Of a stretch of DNA of 64,000 nt, positions 12,801 through 26,272 are shown in pieces. Source of the DNA: Sanderia malayensis (lineage: Eukaryota > Cnidaria > Scyphozoa > Semaeostomeae > Pelagiidae); assembly GCA_013076295.1 (NCBI GenBank), contig RQOL01000532.1:558001-622000 (forward strand), in the 5' to 3' direction. Numbering within the stretch: position 1 is the first letter of the stretch; every line of letters starts with the position of its first letter. A program made the translations under genes and the position numbers. The notes beneath the pieces were generated by a model that was not told the DNA's origin, did not search any database, and worked only from the letters and a program-made list of their open reading frames with translations.

Positions 12801-15800
12801 TTTTAAAATTGAATCAAAAGTGGGAAGTCATCAAAAGGGGGAAATGGGAAGTCAGGAAAAAGCGGGAAGTCATCAACAGTGGGAAGTCATCATACCAAAA
12901 TTGTAATTTCCACAGAATTTGATGCAAATTGAACGAGTTTGAAAAATTGCATATTGCCCGCTTTTACCCCGTTTTATTACCCCAAAACACTAACATTTTA
13001 AAAAACAAGTTTCATATTCAAATTCAGCACTCCGAAATTGTACTTGCCACCAAATTTGATGCAATCTGAACGAGTTTGAAAAAATGCATATTGGCCCCAT
13101 TTACCCCGTTTTATGCCCTCAAAACATGAAAAATTCAAAAACCAGTTTCATATTCAAATTCAGCACACCAAATTTGTACTTTCCACAAGGTTTGATGGAA
13201 ATTGCAGGACTTTGAAAAATTGCATGAAAAGTGGGAAGTCATCAAAAGCGGAAAGTTGAAAGTCAAGAAAAAGTGGGAAGTCAGCAACTGTAGGAAGTCA
13301 TCATACCGAAATTGTACTTTGCACCAATTTTGATGCAAAATGAACGGATTTGAAAATTTGCGTTTTGCCCTCTTTTGCCCAGTTTTATGCCCTCAAAACA
13401 TGAAAATTTCAAAAACTGGTTTCATATGCAAATGCAGCACACCAATTTTGTTTTTTCCACAAAATTTGATGCAAATTGCCGTAGTTTGCAAAAATGCATG
13501 AAAAGTGGGAAGTCATCAAAAGTGGGAAGTGGGAAGTCACGAAAAAGTGGGAAGCCACCAAAAGTGGGAAGTCATCAAAAGCGGAAAGTGGGAAGTCAAG
13601 AAAAAATGGGAAGACATGAAAAGTGGAAAGTGGGAAGTCAAGAAAAAGTGGGAAGTCAGCAAATGTAGGAAGTCATCATACCGAAATTGTACTTTGCACC
13701 AATTTTGATGCAAAATGAACGAATTCGAAAAATTGCATTTTGTCCCCTTTTGCCCAATTTTATGCCCTCAAAACATGAAAATCTCAAAAACCAGTTTCAT
13801 ATTCAAATTCAGCACAACAAATTTGTACCTTCCACAAAATTTGATAGAAATTGAAGGAGTTTGAAAAATTGCATCAAAAGTGGGAATTCATTAAAGTGGG
13901 AAGTGGGAGGTTGAGGAAAAGTGGGAAGTCAGCAAAAGTGGCAAGTCATCATAACAAACTTGTACTTTTCACAAAATTTGATGCAAATTGAACGAGTTTG
14001 AAGAATTGCATATTGCCCGCTTTTACCCCGTTTAATTCCCCCAGAACATTAACATTTCAAAAATCAAGTTTCTTATTCAATTTCAGTACACGGAAATTGT
14101 ACTTTCCACCAAAATTGATGCAACTTGGAAGAGTTTAAAAAATGGCATATTGCCCCCTTTTACCCCGTTTTTTCCCCCTGAAACATTAATATTTTAAAAA
14201 ACAAGTTTCTTATTCAATTTCAGTACACCGAAATTGTACTTTCCAACAATTTTGATGCAATCTGAACGAGTTTGAAAAAATGCATATTGGCCCCTTTTAC
14301 CCCGCTTATGCCCTAAAAACATGAAAATTTCAAACAGCAGTTTCGTATTCAAAATCAACACACCAAATTTGTACTTTCCACAAGGTTTGATGCAAATTGC
14401 AGGGGTTGCAAAATTGCATGAAAACTGGGAAGTCATCAAAAGTGGGAAGTGGGAAGTCATTATACCAAAATTGTACTTTCCACAAATATTGATGCAAATT
14501 GAACAAGTTTGAAGAATTGCATATTGCCCGCTTTTACCCCGTTTAATTCCCCCAGAACATTAACATTTTCAAAATCAAGTTTCTTATTCAATTCCAGTAC
14601 ACGGAAATTGTACTTTCCACCAAAATTGATGCAACTTGGACGAGTTTAAAAAATGGCATATTGCCCCCTTTTACCCCGTTTTATTCCCCTGAAACATTAA
14701 TATTTTAAAAACAAGTTTCTTATTCAATTTCAGTACACTGAAATTGTACTTTCCACCAATTTTGATGCAATCTGAACGAGTTTGAAAAAATGCATATTGG
14801 CCCCCTTTACCCCGCTTAAGCCCTAAAAACATGAAAATTTCAATCAGCAATTTCGTATTCAAGATCAACACACCAAATTTGTACTTTCCACAAGGTTTGA
14901 TGCAAATTGCAGGGGTTTTCAAAATTGCATGAAAACTGGGAAGTCATCAAAAGTGGGAAGTGGGAAGTCAGGAAAAAAGTGGGAAGTCATCAAAAGTGGG
15001 AAATCATCAAAAGTGGAAGGTGGGATGTCAAGAAATTGTGGGAAGTCATCAAAAGTGGAAAGTGGGGAGTCATCATACCAAACTTGTACTTTCCACAAAA
15101 TTTCATTCCAATTGAAAAAGTTTGAAAAAGTGCATATTGCCCCCCTTTTACCCCGTTGTATTCCCTAGAAACGTGAAAATTTCAAAAACCAGTCTCATAT
15201 TCCATTCAGCGCACCAATTTGAACTTTCAACAAAATTTCAGGCAACTTGAAAAGTTTATAAAATTGCATCAAAAGTGGGAAGTCATCAAAAGGGGGAAAT
15301 GGGAAGTCAGGAAAAAGCGGGAAGTCATCAACAGTGGGAAGTCATCATACCAAAATTGTAATTTCCACAAAATTTGATGCAAATTGAACGAGTTTGAAAA
15401 ATTGCATATTGCCCGTTTTTACCCCGTTTTATTACCCCAAAACATTAACATTTTAAAAAACAAGTTTCATATTCAAATTCAGCACTCCGAAATTGTACTT
15501 TCCACAAAATTTGATGCAAATTGAACGAGTTTGAAGAATTTCATATTGCCCCCTTTTACCCCGTTTAATTCCCCCAAAACATTAACATTTTAAAAATCGA
15601 GTTTCATATTCAAATTCAGCACACCGAAATTGTACTTTCCACCAAATTTAATGCAATTTGAACGAGTTTGTAAAATGCATATTGGCCCCTTTTACCCCGT
15701 TTCTGCCCTCAAAACATGAAAATTTCAAAAACCATTTTCATATTCAACTTGAACACACCAAATTTGTACTTTCCACAAATTCGATGCAACTTGAAAGAGT

Positions 15801-18800
15801 TTAAAAAATTGCATCAAAAGTGGGAAGTCATCAAAGTGGGAAATGGGAAGTCAGGAAAAGCGGGAAATCATCAAAAGTGGGAAGTCATCATACCAAAACT
15901 TGTACTTTCCACAAAATTTCATTACAAATTGAACGAGTTTGAAAATTTGCATATTGCCGCTTTTACCCCGTTGTATGCCCTCCAAACATGAAAATTTAAA
16001 AAGGCAGTTTCATATTCAAAATCAGCACACCGAAGTTGTACTTTCCACCAAATTTGATGCAATCTGAACGAGTTTGAAAAAATGCATATTGGCCCCTTTT
16101 GCTCCGTTTTATGCCTTAAAAACATGAAAAATTCAAAAACCAGTTTTTTATTCATTTCAGTACACCGAAATTATACTTTCCACTAAATTTGATGCAATCT
16201 GAACGAGTTTGAAAAACTGCATATTGGCCCTTTTACCCCGTTTTATGCCCTAAAAACATGAACATTTCAAAAACCAGTTTCATATTCAAAATCATCACAC
16301 CAAATTTGTACGTTCCACAAGTTTGATGCAAATTGCAGGAGTTTGCAAAATTGCATGAAAGTGAGAAGTCATCAAAAGTGGGAAGTGGGAAGTCATCATA
16401 TCAAAATTGTACTTTCCACAAAATTTGATGCAAATTGAACGAGTTTGATAATTGCATTTGGCCCGCTTTTACCCCATTTAATTCCCCAAGAACATTAACA
16501 TTTTAAAAATCAAAATTCTTATTCAATTTCAGTACACGGAAATTGTACTTTCCACCAAAATTGATGCAACTTGGAAGAGTTTAAAAAATGGCATATTGCC
16601 CCCTTTTACCCCGCTTTTTTCCCCTGAACATAATATTTTAAAAAACAAGTTTCTTATTCAATTTCAGTACACCGAAATTGTACTTTCCACCAATTTTGAT
16701 GCAATCTGAACGAGTTTGAAAAAATGCATATTGGCCCCTTTTACCCCGCTTATGCCCTAAAACATGAAAATTTCAAACAGCAGTTTCGTATTCAAATCAA
16801 CACACCAAATTTGTACTTTCCACAAGGTTTGATGCAAATTGCAGGGGTTTGCAAAATTGCATGAAAACTGGGAAGTCATCAAAAGTGGGAAGTGGGAAGT
16901 CATTATACCAAAATTGTACTTTCCACAAATATTGATGCAAATTGAACAAGTTTGAAGAATTGCATATTGCCCGCTTTTACCCCGTTTAATTCCCCCAGAA
17001 CATTAACATTTTCAAAATCAAGTTTCTTATTCAATTCCAGTACACGGAAATTGTACTTTCCACCAAAATTGATGCAACTTGGACGAGTTTAAAAAATGGC
17101 ATATTGCCCCCTTTTACCCCGTTTTATTCCCCTGAAACATTAATATTTTAAAAAACAAGTTTCTTATTCAATTTCAGTACACTGAAATTGTACTTTGCAC
17201 CAATTTTGATGCAAAATGAACGGATTTGAAAATTTGCGTTTTGCCCTCTTTTGCCCAGTTTTATGCCCTCAAAACATGAAAATTTCAAAAGCTGGTTTCA
17301 TATGCAAATGCAGCACACCAATTTTGTATTTTCCACAAAATTTGATGCAAATTGCCGTAGTTTGCAAAAATGCATGAAAAGTGGGAAGTCATCAAAAGTG
17401 GGAAGTGGGAAGTCACGAAAAAGTGGGAAGCCACCAAAAGTGGGAAGTCATCAAAAGCGGAAAGTGGGAAGTCAAGAAAAAGTGGGAAAACATGAAAAGT
17501 GGAAAGTGGGAAGTCAAGAAAAAGTGGGAAGTCAGCAAATGTAGGAAGTCATCATACCGAAATTGTACTTTGCACCAATTTTGATGCAAAATGAACGAAT
17601 TCGAAAAATTACATTTTGTCCCCTTTTGCCCAATTTATGCCCTCAAAACATGAAAATTTCAAAAACCAGTTTCATATTCAAATTCAGCACAACAAATTTG
17701 TACTTTCCACAAAATTTGATGGAAATTGAAGGAGTTTGAAAATTGCATCAAAAGTGGGAATTCCTTAAAGTGGGAAGTGGGAGGTTGAGGAAAAGTGGGA
17801 AGTCAGCAAAAATGAGAAGTCATCATACCAACTTGTACTTTCCACAAGGTTAGATGGAAATGCAAGATTTTGCAAAATTGCATGAAAAGTGGGGAGTCAT
17901 CAAAAGTGGGAAGTGGGAAGTCAGGAAAAAGTGGGAAGTTATCAAAAGTGGCAAATCATCATAACAAACTTGTACTTTTCACAAAATTTGATGCAAATTG
18001 AACGAGTTTGAAGAATTGCATATTGCCCGCTTTTACCCCGTTTAATTCCCCCAGAACATTAACATTTTAAAAATCAAGTTTCTTATTCAATTTCAGTACA
18101 CGGAAATTGTACTTTCCACCAAAATTGATGCAACTTGGAAGAGTTTAAAAAATGGCATATTGCCCCATTTACCCCGTTTTTTTCCCCTGAAACATTAATA
18201 TTTTAAAAAACAAGTTTCTTATTCAATTTCAGTACACTGAAATTGTACTTTCCACCAATTTTGATGCAATCTGAACGAGTTTGAAAAAATGCATATTGGC
18301 CCCCTTTACCCCGCTTATGCCCTAAAAACATGAAAATTTCAAACAGCAATTTCGTATTCAAGATCAACACACCAAATTTGTACTTTCCGCAAGGTTTGAT
18401 GCAAATTGCAGGGGTTTTCAAAATTGCATGAAAACTGGGAAGTCATCAAAAGTGGGAAGTGGGAAGTCAGGAAAAAGTGGGAAGTCATCAAAAGTGGGAA
18501 ATCATCAAAAGTGGAAGGTGGGATGTCAAGAAATTGTGGGAAGTCATCAAAAGTGGAAAGTGGGGAGTCATCATACCAAACTTGTACTTTCCACAAAATT
18601 TCATTCAAATTGAAAGAGTTTGAAAAAGTGCATATTGCCCCCCTTTTACCCCGTTGTATTCCCTCAAAACGTGAAAATTTCAAAAACCAGTCTCATATTC
18701 CCATTCAGCGCACCAAATTTGAACTTTCAACAAAATTTCAGGCAACTTGAAAGAGTTTATAAAATTGCATCAAAAGTGGGAAGTCATCAAAAGGGGGAAA

Positions 18801-18852
18801 TGGGAAGTCAGGAAAAAGCGGGAAATCATCAAAAGTGGGAAGTCATCATACC
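3858..18852. repeat. Satellite domain with recurring ~477-bp cassette (left block)
   Basis: Nine copies of a cassette occur here, starting near 3,858, 5,567, 6,964, 7,851, 9,113, 11,525, 12,420, 14,877 and 18,376. Each holds an expanded B-module (with the variants gggatgtcaagaaattgt and ggaaagtggggagtcat), an A-module with TTCATTCAAATTGAAAGAG and CCCGTTGTATTCCCTC, and a second B-type module with TTTGAACTTTCAACAAAATT ending in gcgggaagtcatcaacagt. Cassettes are spaced irregularly (about 0.9-3.5 kb) by A-modules. The 14,877 copy carries several single-base indels, so it is older or less homogenised than the others. Confidence 0.85.
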
Positions 18853-19580
18853 AAAATTGTACTTTCCACAAATATTGATGCAAATTGAACGAGTTTGAAG
18901 AATTGCATATTGCCCGCTTTTACCCCGTTTATTTCCCCCAGAACATTAACATTTTAAAAATCAAGTTTCTTATTCAATTTCAGTACACGGAAATTGTACT
19001 TTCCACCAAAATTGATGCAACAAGGAAGAGTTTAAAAAATGGCATATTGCCCCCTTTTACCCCGTTTTTTTCCCCTGAAACATTAATATTTTAAAAAACA
19101 AGTTTCTTATTCAATTTCAGTACACCGAAATTGTACTTTCCACCAATTTTGATGCAATCTGAACGAGTTTGAAAAAATGCATATTGGCCCTTTTTACCCC
19201 GCTTATGCCCTAAAAACATGAAAATTTCAAACGGCAGTTTCCTATTCAAAATCAACACACCAAATTTGTACTTTCCGCAAGGTTTGATGCAAATTGCAGG
19301 GGTTTGCAAAATTGCATGAAAACTGGGAAGTTATCAAAAGTGGGAAGTGGGAAGTCATCATACCAAAATTATACTTTCCACAAATATTGATGCAAATTGA
19401 ACGAGTTTGAAGAATTGCATATTGCCCGCTTTTACCCCGTTTATTTCCCCCAGAACATTAACATTATAAAAATGAAGTTTCTTATTCAATTTCAGTACAC
19501 GGAAATTCTACTTTCCACCAAAATTTATGCAAATTGGACGAGTTTGAAAAACGGCATATTGCCCCCTTTTACCCCGTTTT

Positions 19581-19834
19581 ATAATAATAATAATAATAAT
19601 AATGACTTTATTTAAGTGTCGAAGGTATTTAGCATTTCTGCTAATTGGGGACACTGTCGTTTATTACCCCAGTAACCTGGGTACTCATTTACCGACCTCG
19701 GAAGGATGGACAGCTGAGTTGGCTGACGGCTTGTAGTTCATGGTTCCGACCGTTCGTGGATTCGAACCCATGAAGGTTGCCCTTCAAGGATACGAAATCC
19801 AGCGCCTTAACCACTAGGCTACACCACCATATTT
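19581..19834 (-). mobile_element. tRNA-derived SINE, minus strand
   Basis: Read on the minus strand the element starts near 19,830 with a tRNA-like head. It carries an A box TAGCCTAGTGG (19,821-19,811), which fits the RNA polymerase III consensus TRGYNNARNNG, and a B box GGTTCGAATCC (19,768-19,758), which fits GGTTCGANNCC. Between them TGAAGG-GCAA-CCTTCA (19,786-19,771) forms a perfect 6-bp hairpin resembling the long variable arm of a class II (Leu/Ser-type) tRNA, and this explains the wide A-B spacing. A tRNA-unrelated body of about 150 bp follows, then a (TTA)n tail (19,603-19,582). It splits an A-module between accccgtttt and tttcccctgaaac. Any target site duplication is a few T/A bases and cannot be delimited. 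The element is non-autonomous and would need a LINE partner, none of which is visible here. Confidence 0.88.
19758..19821 (-). promoter_or_regulatory. Internal Pol III promoter (A and B boxes) of the SINE
   Basis: The A box at 19,821-19,811 and the B box at 19,768-19,758 both match the type 2 Pol III internal promoter consensus at every fixed position. Activity is not shown by sequence. The surrounding satellite may be silenced. Confidence 0.7.
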
Positions 19835-22759
19835 TTCCCCTGAAACATTAATATTTTACAAAACAAGTTTCTTGTTCATTTTCAGTACACCGAAATTGTA
19901 CTTTCCACCAATTTTGATGCAATCTGAACGAGTTTGAAAAAATGCATATTGGCCCCTTTTACCCCGCTTATGCCCTAAAAACATGAAAATTTCAAACAGC
20001 AGTTTCAAATTCAAAATCAACACACCAAATTTGTACTTTCAACATGGTTTGATGCAAATTGCAGGGGTTTGCAAAATTGCATGAAAACTGGGAAGTCATC
20101 AAAAGTGGGAAGTGGGAAGTCATCATACCAAAATTGTACTTTCCACAAATATTGATGCAAGTTGAACGAGTTTGAAGAATTGCATATTGCCCGCTTTTAC
20201 CCCGTTTAATTCCCCCAGAACATTAGCATTTTAAAAATCAAGTTCCTTATTCAATTTCAGTACACGGAAATTGTACTTTCCACCAAAATTGATGCAACTT
20301 GGACGAGTTTAAAAAATGGCATATTGCCCCCTTTTACCCCGTTTTATTCCCCTGAAACATTAATATTTTAATAAACAAGTTTCTTATTCAATTTCAGTAC
20401 ACCGAAATTGTACTTTCCACCAACTTTGATGCAATCTGAACGAGTTTGAAAAAATGCATATTGGCCCCTTTTACCCCGCTTATGCCCTAAAAACATGAAA
20501 ATTTCAAACAGCAATTTCGTATTCAAGATCAACACACCAAATTTGTACTTTCCACAAGGCTAGATGGAAATGCAAGATTTTTCAAAACTGCATGAAAAGT
20601 GGGAAGTCATCAAAAGTGGGAAGTGGGAAGTCAGGAAAAAGTGGGAAGTTATCAAAAGTGGCAAGTCATCATAACAAACTTGTACTTTTCACAAAATTTG
20701 ATGCAAATTGAACGAGTTTGAAGAATTGCATATTGCCCGCTTTTACCCCGTTTAATTCCCCCAGAACATTAACATTTTAAAAATCAAGTTTCTTATTCAA
20801 TTTCAGTACACGGAAATTGTACTTTCCACCAAAATTGATGCAACTTGGACGAGTTTACAAGATGGCATATAGCCCCCTTTTACCCCATTTTATTCCCCTG
20901 AAACATTAATATTTAAAAAACAAGTTTCTTATTCAATTTCAATACACCGAAATGGTACTTTCCACCAATTTTGATGCAATCTGAACGAGTTTGAAAAAAT
21001 GCATATTGGCCCCTTTTACCCCGCTTATGCCCTAAAAACATGAAAATTTCAAACAGCAGTTTCGTATTCAAAATCAACACACCAAATTTGTACTTTCCAC
21101 AAGGTTTGATGCAAATTGCAGGGGTTTGCAAAATTGCATGAAAACTGGGAAGTCATCAAAAGTGGGAAGTGGGAGGTTGAGGAAAAGTGGGAAGTCAGCA
21201 AAAATGGGAAGTCATCATACCAAACTTGTACTTTCCACAAGGTTAGATGGAAATGCAAGATTTTGCAAAATTGCATGAAAAGTGGGGAGTCATCAAAAGT
21301 GGGAAGTGGGAAGTCAGGAAAAAGTGGGAAGTTATCAAAAGTGGCGAGTCATCATAACAAACTTGTACTTTTCACAAAATTTGATGCAAATTGAACGAGT
21401 TTGAAGAATTGCATATTGCCCGCTTTTACCCCGTTTAATTCCCCCAGAACATTAACATTTTGAAAATCAAGTTTCTTATTCAATTTCAGTACACGGAAAT
21501 TGTACTTTCCACCAAAATTGATGCAACTTGGAAGAGTTTAAAAAATGGCATATTGCCCCCTTTTACCCCGTTTTTTTCCCCTGAAACATTAATATTTTAA
21601 AAAACAAGTTCCTTATTCAATTTCAGTACACCGAAATTTTACTTTCCACCAATTTTGATGCAATCTGAACGAGTTTGAAAAAATGCATATTGGCCCCTTT
21701 TACCCCGCTTATGCCCTCAAAACATGAAAATTTCAAAAACCAGTTTCATATTCAAATTCAGCACAACAAATTTGTACTTTCCACAAAATTTGATGGAGAT
21801 TGAAGGAGTTTGAAAAATTGCATCAAAAGTGGGAATTCATTAAAGTGGGAAGTGGGAGGTTGAGGAAAAGTGGGAATTCAGCAAAAATGGGAAGTCATCA
21901 TACCAAACTTGTACTTTCCACAAGGTTAGATGGAAATGCAAGATTTTGCAAAATTGCATGAAAAGTGGGGAGTCATCAAAAGTGGGAAGTGGGAAGTCAG
22001 GAAAAAGTGGGAAGTTATCAAATGTGGCAAGTCATCATAACAAACTTGTACTTTTCACAAAATTTGATGCAAATTGAACGAGTTTGAAGAATTGCATATT
22101 GCCCGCTTTTACCCCGTTTAATTCCCCCAGAACATTAACATTTTAAAAATCAAGTTTCTTATTCAATTTCAGTACACGGAAATTGTACTTTCCACCAAAA
22201 TTGATGCAACTTGGAAGAGTTTAAAAAATGGCATATTGCCCCCTTTTATCCCGTTTTTTTCCCCTGAAACATTAATATTTTAAAAAACAAGTTTGTTATT
22301 CAATTTCAGTACACCGAAATTGTACTTTCCACCAATTTTGATGCAATCTGAACGAGTTTGAAAAAATGCAAATTGGCCCCTTTTACCCCGCTTATGCCCT
22401 AAAAACATGAAAATTTCAAACAGCAGTTTCGTATTCAAAATCAACACACCAAATTTTTACTTTCCACAAGGTTTGATGCAAATTGCAGGGGTTTGCAAAA
22501 TTGCATGAAAACTGGGAAGTCATCAAAAGTGGGAAGTGGGAAGTCATTATACCAAACTTGTACTTTCCACAAATATTGATGCAAATTGAACAAGTTTGAA
22601 GAATTGCATATTGCCCGCTTTTACCCCGTTTAATTCCCCCAGAACATTAACATTTTCAAAATCAAGTTTCTTATTCAATTCCAGTACACGGAAATTGTAC
22701 TTTCCACCAAAATTGATGCAACTTGGACGAGTTTAAAAAATGGCATATTGCCCCCTTTT

Positions 22760-24622
22760 ACCCCGTTTTTTCCCCTGAAACATTAATATTTTAAAAAACA
22801 AGTTTCTTATTCAATTTCAGTACACCGAAATTGTACTTTCCACTAATTTTGATGCAATCTGAACGAGTTTGAAAAAATGCATATTGGCCCCTTTTACCCC
22901 GCTTATGCCCTAAAAACATGAAAATTTCAAACAGCAGTTTCCTATTCAAAATCAACACACCAAATTGGTACTTTCCACAAGGTTTGATGCAAATTGCAGG
23001 GGTTTGCAAAATTGCATGAAAACTGGGAAGTTATCAAAAGTGAGAAGTGGGAAGTCATCATACCAAAATTGTACTTTCCACAAATATTGATGCAAATTGA
23101 ACAAGTTTGAAGAATTTCATATTACCCGCTTTTACCCCGTTTAATTCCCCAAAACATTAACATTATAAAAATCAAGTTTCTTATTCAATTTCAGTACACG
23201 GAAATTCTACTTTCCACCAAAATTGATGCAAATTGGACGAGTTTGAAAAACGGCATATTGCCCCCTTTTACCCCGTTTTATTCCCCTGAAACATTAATAC
23301 TTTAAAAAACAAGTTTTTTGTTCAATTTCAGTACACCGAGATTGTACTTTCCACCAATTTTGATGCAATCTGAACGAGTTTGAAAAAATGCATATTGGCC
23401 CCTTTTACCCCGCTTATGCCCTAAAAACATGAAAATTTCAAACAGCAGTTTCAAATTCAAAATCAACACACCAAATTTGTACTTTCAACATGGTTTGATG
23501 CAAATTGCAGGGGTTTGCAAAATTGCATGAAAACTGGGAAGTCATCAAAAGTGGGAAGTGGGAAGTCATCATACCAAAATTGTACTTTCCACAAATATTG
23601 ATGCAAGTTGAACGAGTTTGAAGAATTGCATATTGCCCGCTTTTACCCCGTTTAATTCCCCCAGAACATTAGCATTTTAAAAATCAAGTTCCTTATTCAA
23701 TTTCAGTACACGGAAATTGTACTTTCCACCAAAATTGATGCAACTTGGACGAGTTTAAAAAATGGCATATTGCCCCCTTTTACCCCGTTTTATTCCCCTG
23801 AAACATTAATATTTTAATAAACAAGTTTCTTATTCAATTTCAGTACACCGAAATTGTACTTTCTACCAACTTTGATGCAATCTGAACGAGTTTGAAAAAA
23901 TGCATATTGGCCCCTTTTACCCCGCTTATGCCCTAAAAACATGAAAATTTCAAACAGCAATTTCGTATTCAAGATCAACACACCAAATTTGTACTTTCCA
24001 CAAGGCTAGATGGAAATGCAAGATTTTTCAAAATTGCATGAAAAGTGGGAAGTCATCAAAAGTGGGAAGTGGGAAGTCAGGAAAAAGTGGGAAGTTATCA
24101 AAAGTGGCAAGTCATCATAACAAACTTGTACTTTTCACAAAATTTGATGCAACTTGAACGAGTTTGAAGAATTGCATATTGCCCGCTTTTAGCCCGTTTA
24201 ATTCCCCCAGAACATTAACATTTTAAAAATCAAGTTTCTTATTCAATTTCAGTACACGGAAATTGTACTTTCCACCAAAATTGATGCAACTTGGACGAGT
24301 TTACAAGATGGCATATAGCCCCCTTTTACCCCATTTTATTCCCCTGAAACATTAATATTTTAAAAAACAAGTTTCTTATTCAATTTCAATACACCGAAAT
24401 TGTACTTTCCACCAATTTTGATGCAATCTGAACGAGTTTGAAAAAATGCATATTGGCCCCTTTTACCCCGCTTATGCCCTAAAAACATGAAAATTTCAAA
24501 CAGCAGTTTCGTATTCAAAATCAACACACCAAATTTGTACTTTCCACAAGGTTTGATGCAAATTGCAGGGGTTTGCAAAATTGCATGAAAACTGGGAAGT
24601 CATCAAAAGTGGGAAGTGGGAA
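22760..24622. repeat. Satellite duplication pair, copy 2 (empty SINE site)
   Basis: Counterpart of 19,060-21,175. The site corresponding to the SINE insertion reads ccccgttttattcccctg uninterrupted near 23,271-23,288. Confidence 0.8.
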
Positions 24623-26272
24623 GTCATCATACCAAAATTGTACTTTCCACAAATATTGATGCAAATTGAACGAGTTTGAAGAATTTCATATTGCCCGCTC
24701 TTACCCCGTTTAATTCCCCAAAACATTAACATTATAAAAATCAAGTTCCTTATTCAATTTCAGTACACGGAAATTCTACTTTCCACCAAAATTGATGCAA
24801 ATTGGACGAGTTTGAAAAACGGCATATTGCCCCCTTTTACCCCGTTTTATTCCCCTGAAACATTAATATTTTAAAAAACAAGTTTTTTGTTCAATTTCAG
24901 TACACCGAGATTGTACTTTCCACCAATTTTGATGCAATCTGAACGAGTTTGAAAAAATGCATATTGGCCCCTTTTACCCCGCTTATGCCCTAAAAACATG
25001 AAAATTCCAAACAGCAGTTTCAAATTCAAAATCAACACACCAAATTTGTACTTTCCACATAGTTTGATGCAAATTGCAGGGGTTTGCAAAATTGCATGAA
25101 AACTGGGAAGTCATCAAAAGTGGGAAGTGGGAAGTCATCATACCAAAATTGTACTTTCCACAAATATTGATGCAAATTGAACGAGTTTGAAGAATTGCAT
25201 ATTGCCCGCTTTTACCCCGTTTATTTCCCCCAGAACATTAACATTTTAAAAATCAAGTTTCTTATTCAATTTCAGTACACGGAAATTGTACTTTCCACCA
25301 AAATTGATGCAACTGGGACGAGTTTAAAAGATGGCATATAGCCCCCTTTTACCCCATTTTTTTCCCCTGAAACATTAATATTTTAAAAAACAAGTTTCTT
25401 ATTCAATTTCAATACACCGAAATTGTACTTTCCACCAATTTTGATGCAATCTGAACGAGTTTGAAAAAATGTATATTGGCCCCTTTTACCCTGCTTATGC
25501 CCTAAAAACATGAAAATTTCAAACAGCAGTTTCGTATTCAAAATCAACACACCAAATTTGTACTTTCCACAAGGTTTGATGCAAATTGCAGGAGTTTGCA
25601 AAATTGCATGAAAACTGGGAAGTCATCAAAAGTGGGAAGTGGGAAGTCATCATACCAAAATTGTACTTTCCACAAATATTGATGCAAATTGAACAAATTT
25701 GAAGAATTGCATATTGCCCGCTTTTACCCGGTTTAATTCCCCCAGAACATTAACATTTTAAAAATCAAGTTTCTTATTCAATTTCAGTACACGGAAATTG
25801 TACTTTCCACCAAAATTGAGGCAACTTGGACGAGTTTAAGAAATGGCATATTGCCCCCTTTTACCCCGTTTTATTCCCCTGAAACATTAATATTTTAAAA
25901 AAGAAGTTTGTTATTCAATTTTAGTACACCGAAATTGTACTTTCCACCAATTTTGATGCAATCTGAACGAGTTTGAAAAAATGCATATTGGCCCCCTTTA
26001 CCCCGCTTATGCCCTAAAAACATGAAAATTTCAAACAGCAATTTCGTATTCAAGATCAACACACCAAATTTGTACTTTCCACAAGGTTTGATGCAAATTG
26101 CAGGGGTTTTCAAAATTGCATGAAAACTGGGAAGCCATCAAAAGTGGGAAGTGGGAAGTCAGGAAAAAGTGGGAAGTCATCAAAAGTGGGAAGTCCTCAA
26201 AAGTGGAAGGTGGGATGTCAAGAAAAAGTGGGAAGTCATCAAAAGTGAAAAGTGGGAAGTCATCATACCAAA
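24125..26272. repeat. 511-512 bp four-module higher-order repeat (A0-A1-A2-B)
   Basis: Four successive units start at 24,125, 24,637, 25,148 and 25,660. In the 25,148 unit the modules are A0 25,148-25,284 (137 bp, atattgatgcaaattg, GAAGAATTGC), A1 25,285-25,421 (137 bp, aaaattgatgcaac..gg, AATGGCATA), A2 25,422-25,555 (134 bp, aattttgatgcaatctgaac) and B 25,556-25,659 (104 bp, short purine block). The fourth unit ends in a B-module expanded to about 205 bp (26,068-26,272). This is the simplest organisation seen and probably the base from which the larger units derive. Confidence 0.88.

Larger units (their letters stand above)
19060..21175. repeat. Satellite duplication pair, copy 1 (contains the SINE)
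   Basis: This segment matches 22,760-24,622. Left of the SINE the offset is 3,700 bp, and right of it the offset is 3,447 bp. The difference of 253 bp equals the SINE insertion. Shared rare variants include attataaaaat and cggaaattctact in the flanking modules, and ccacaaggctagatgg downstream. Confidence 0.8.

Noticed and set aside
19758..19830. Functional tRNA gene on the minus strand
   Set aside because: A and B boxes are present, but the region continues into a non-tRNA body and a (TTA)n tail and lacks a convincing acceptor stem closure, so it is the head of a SINE.
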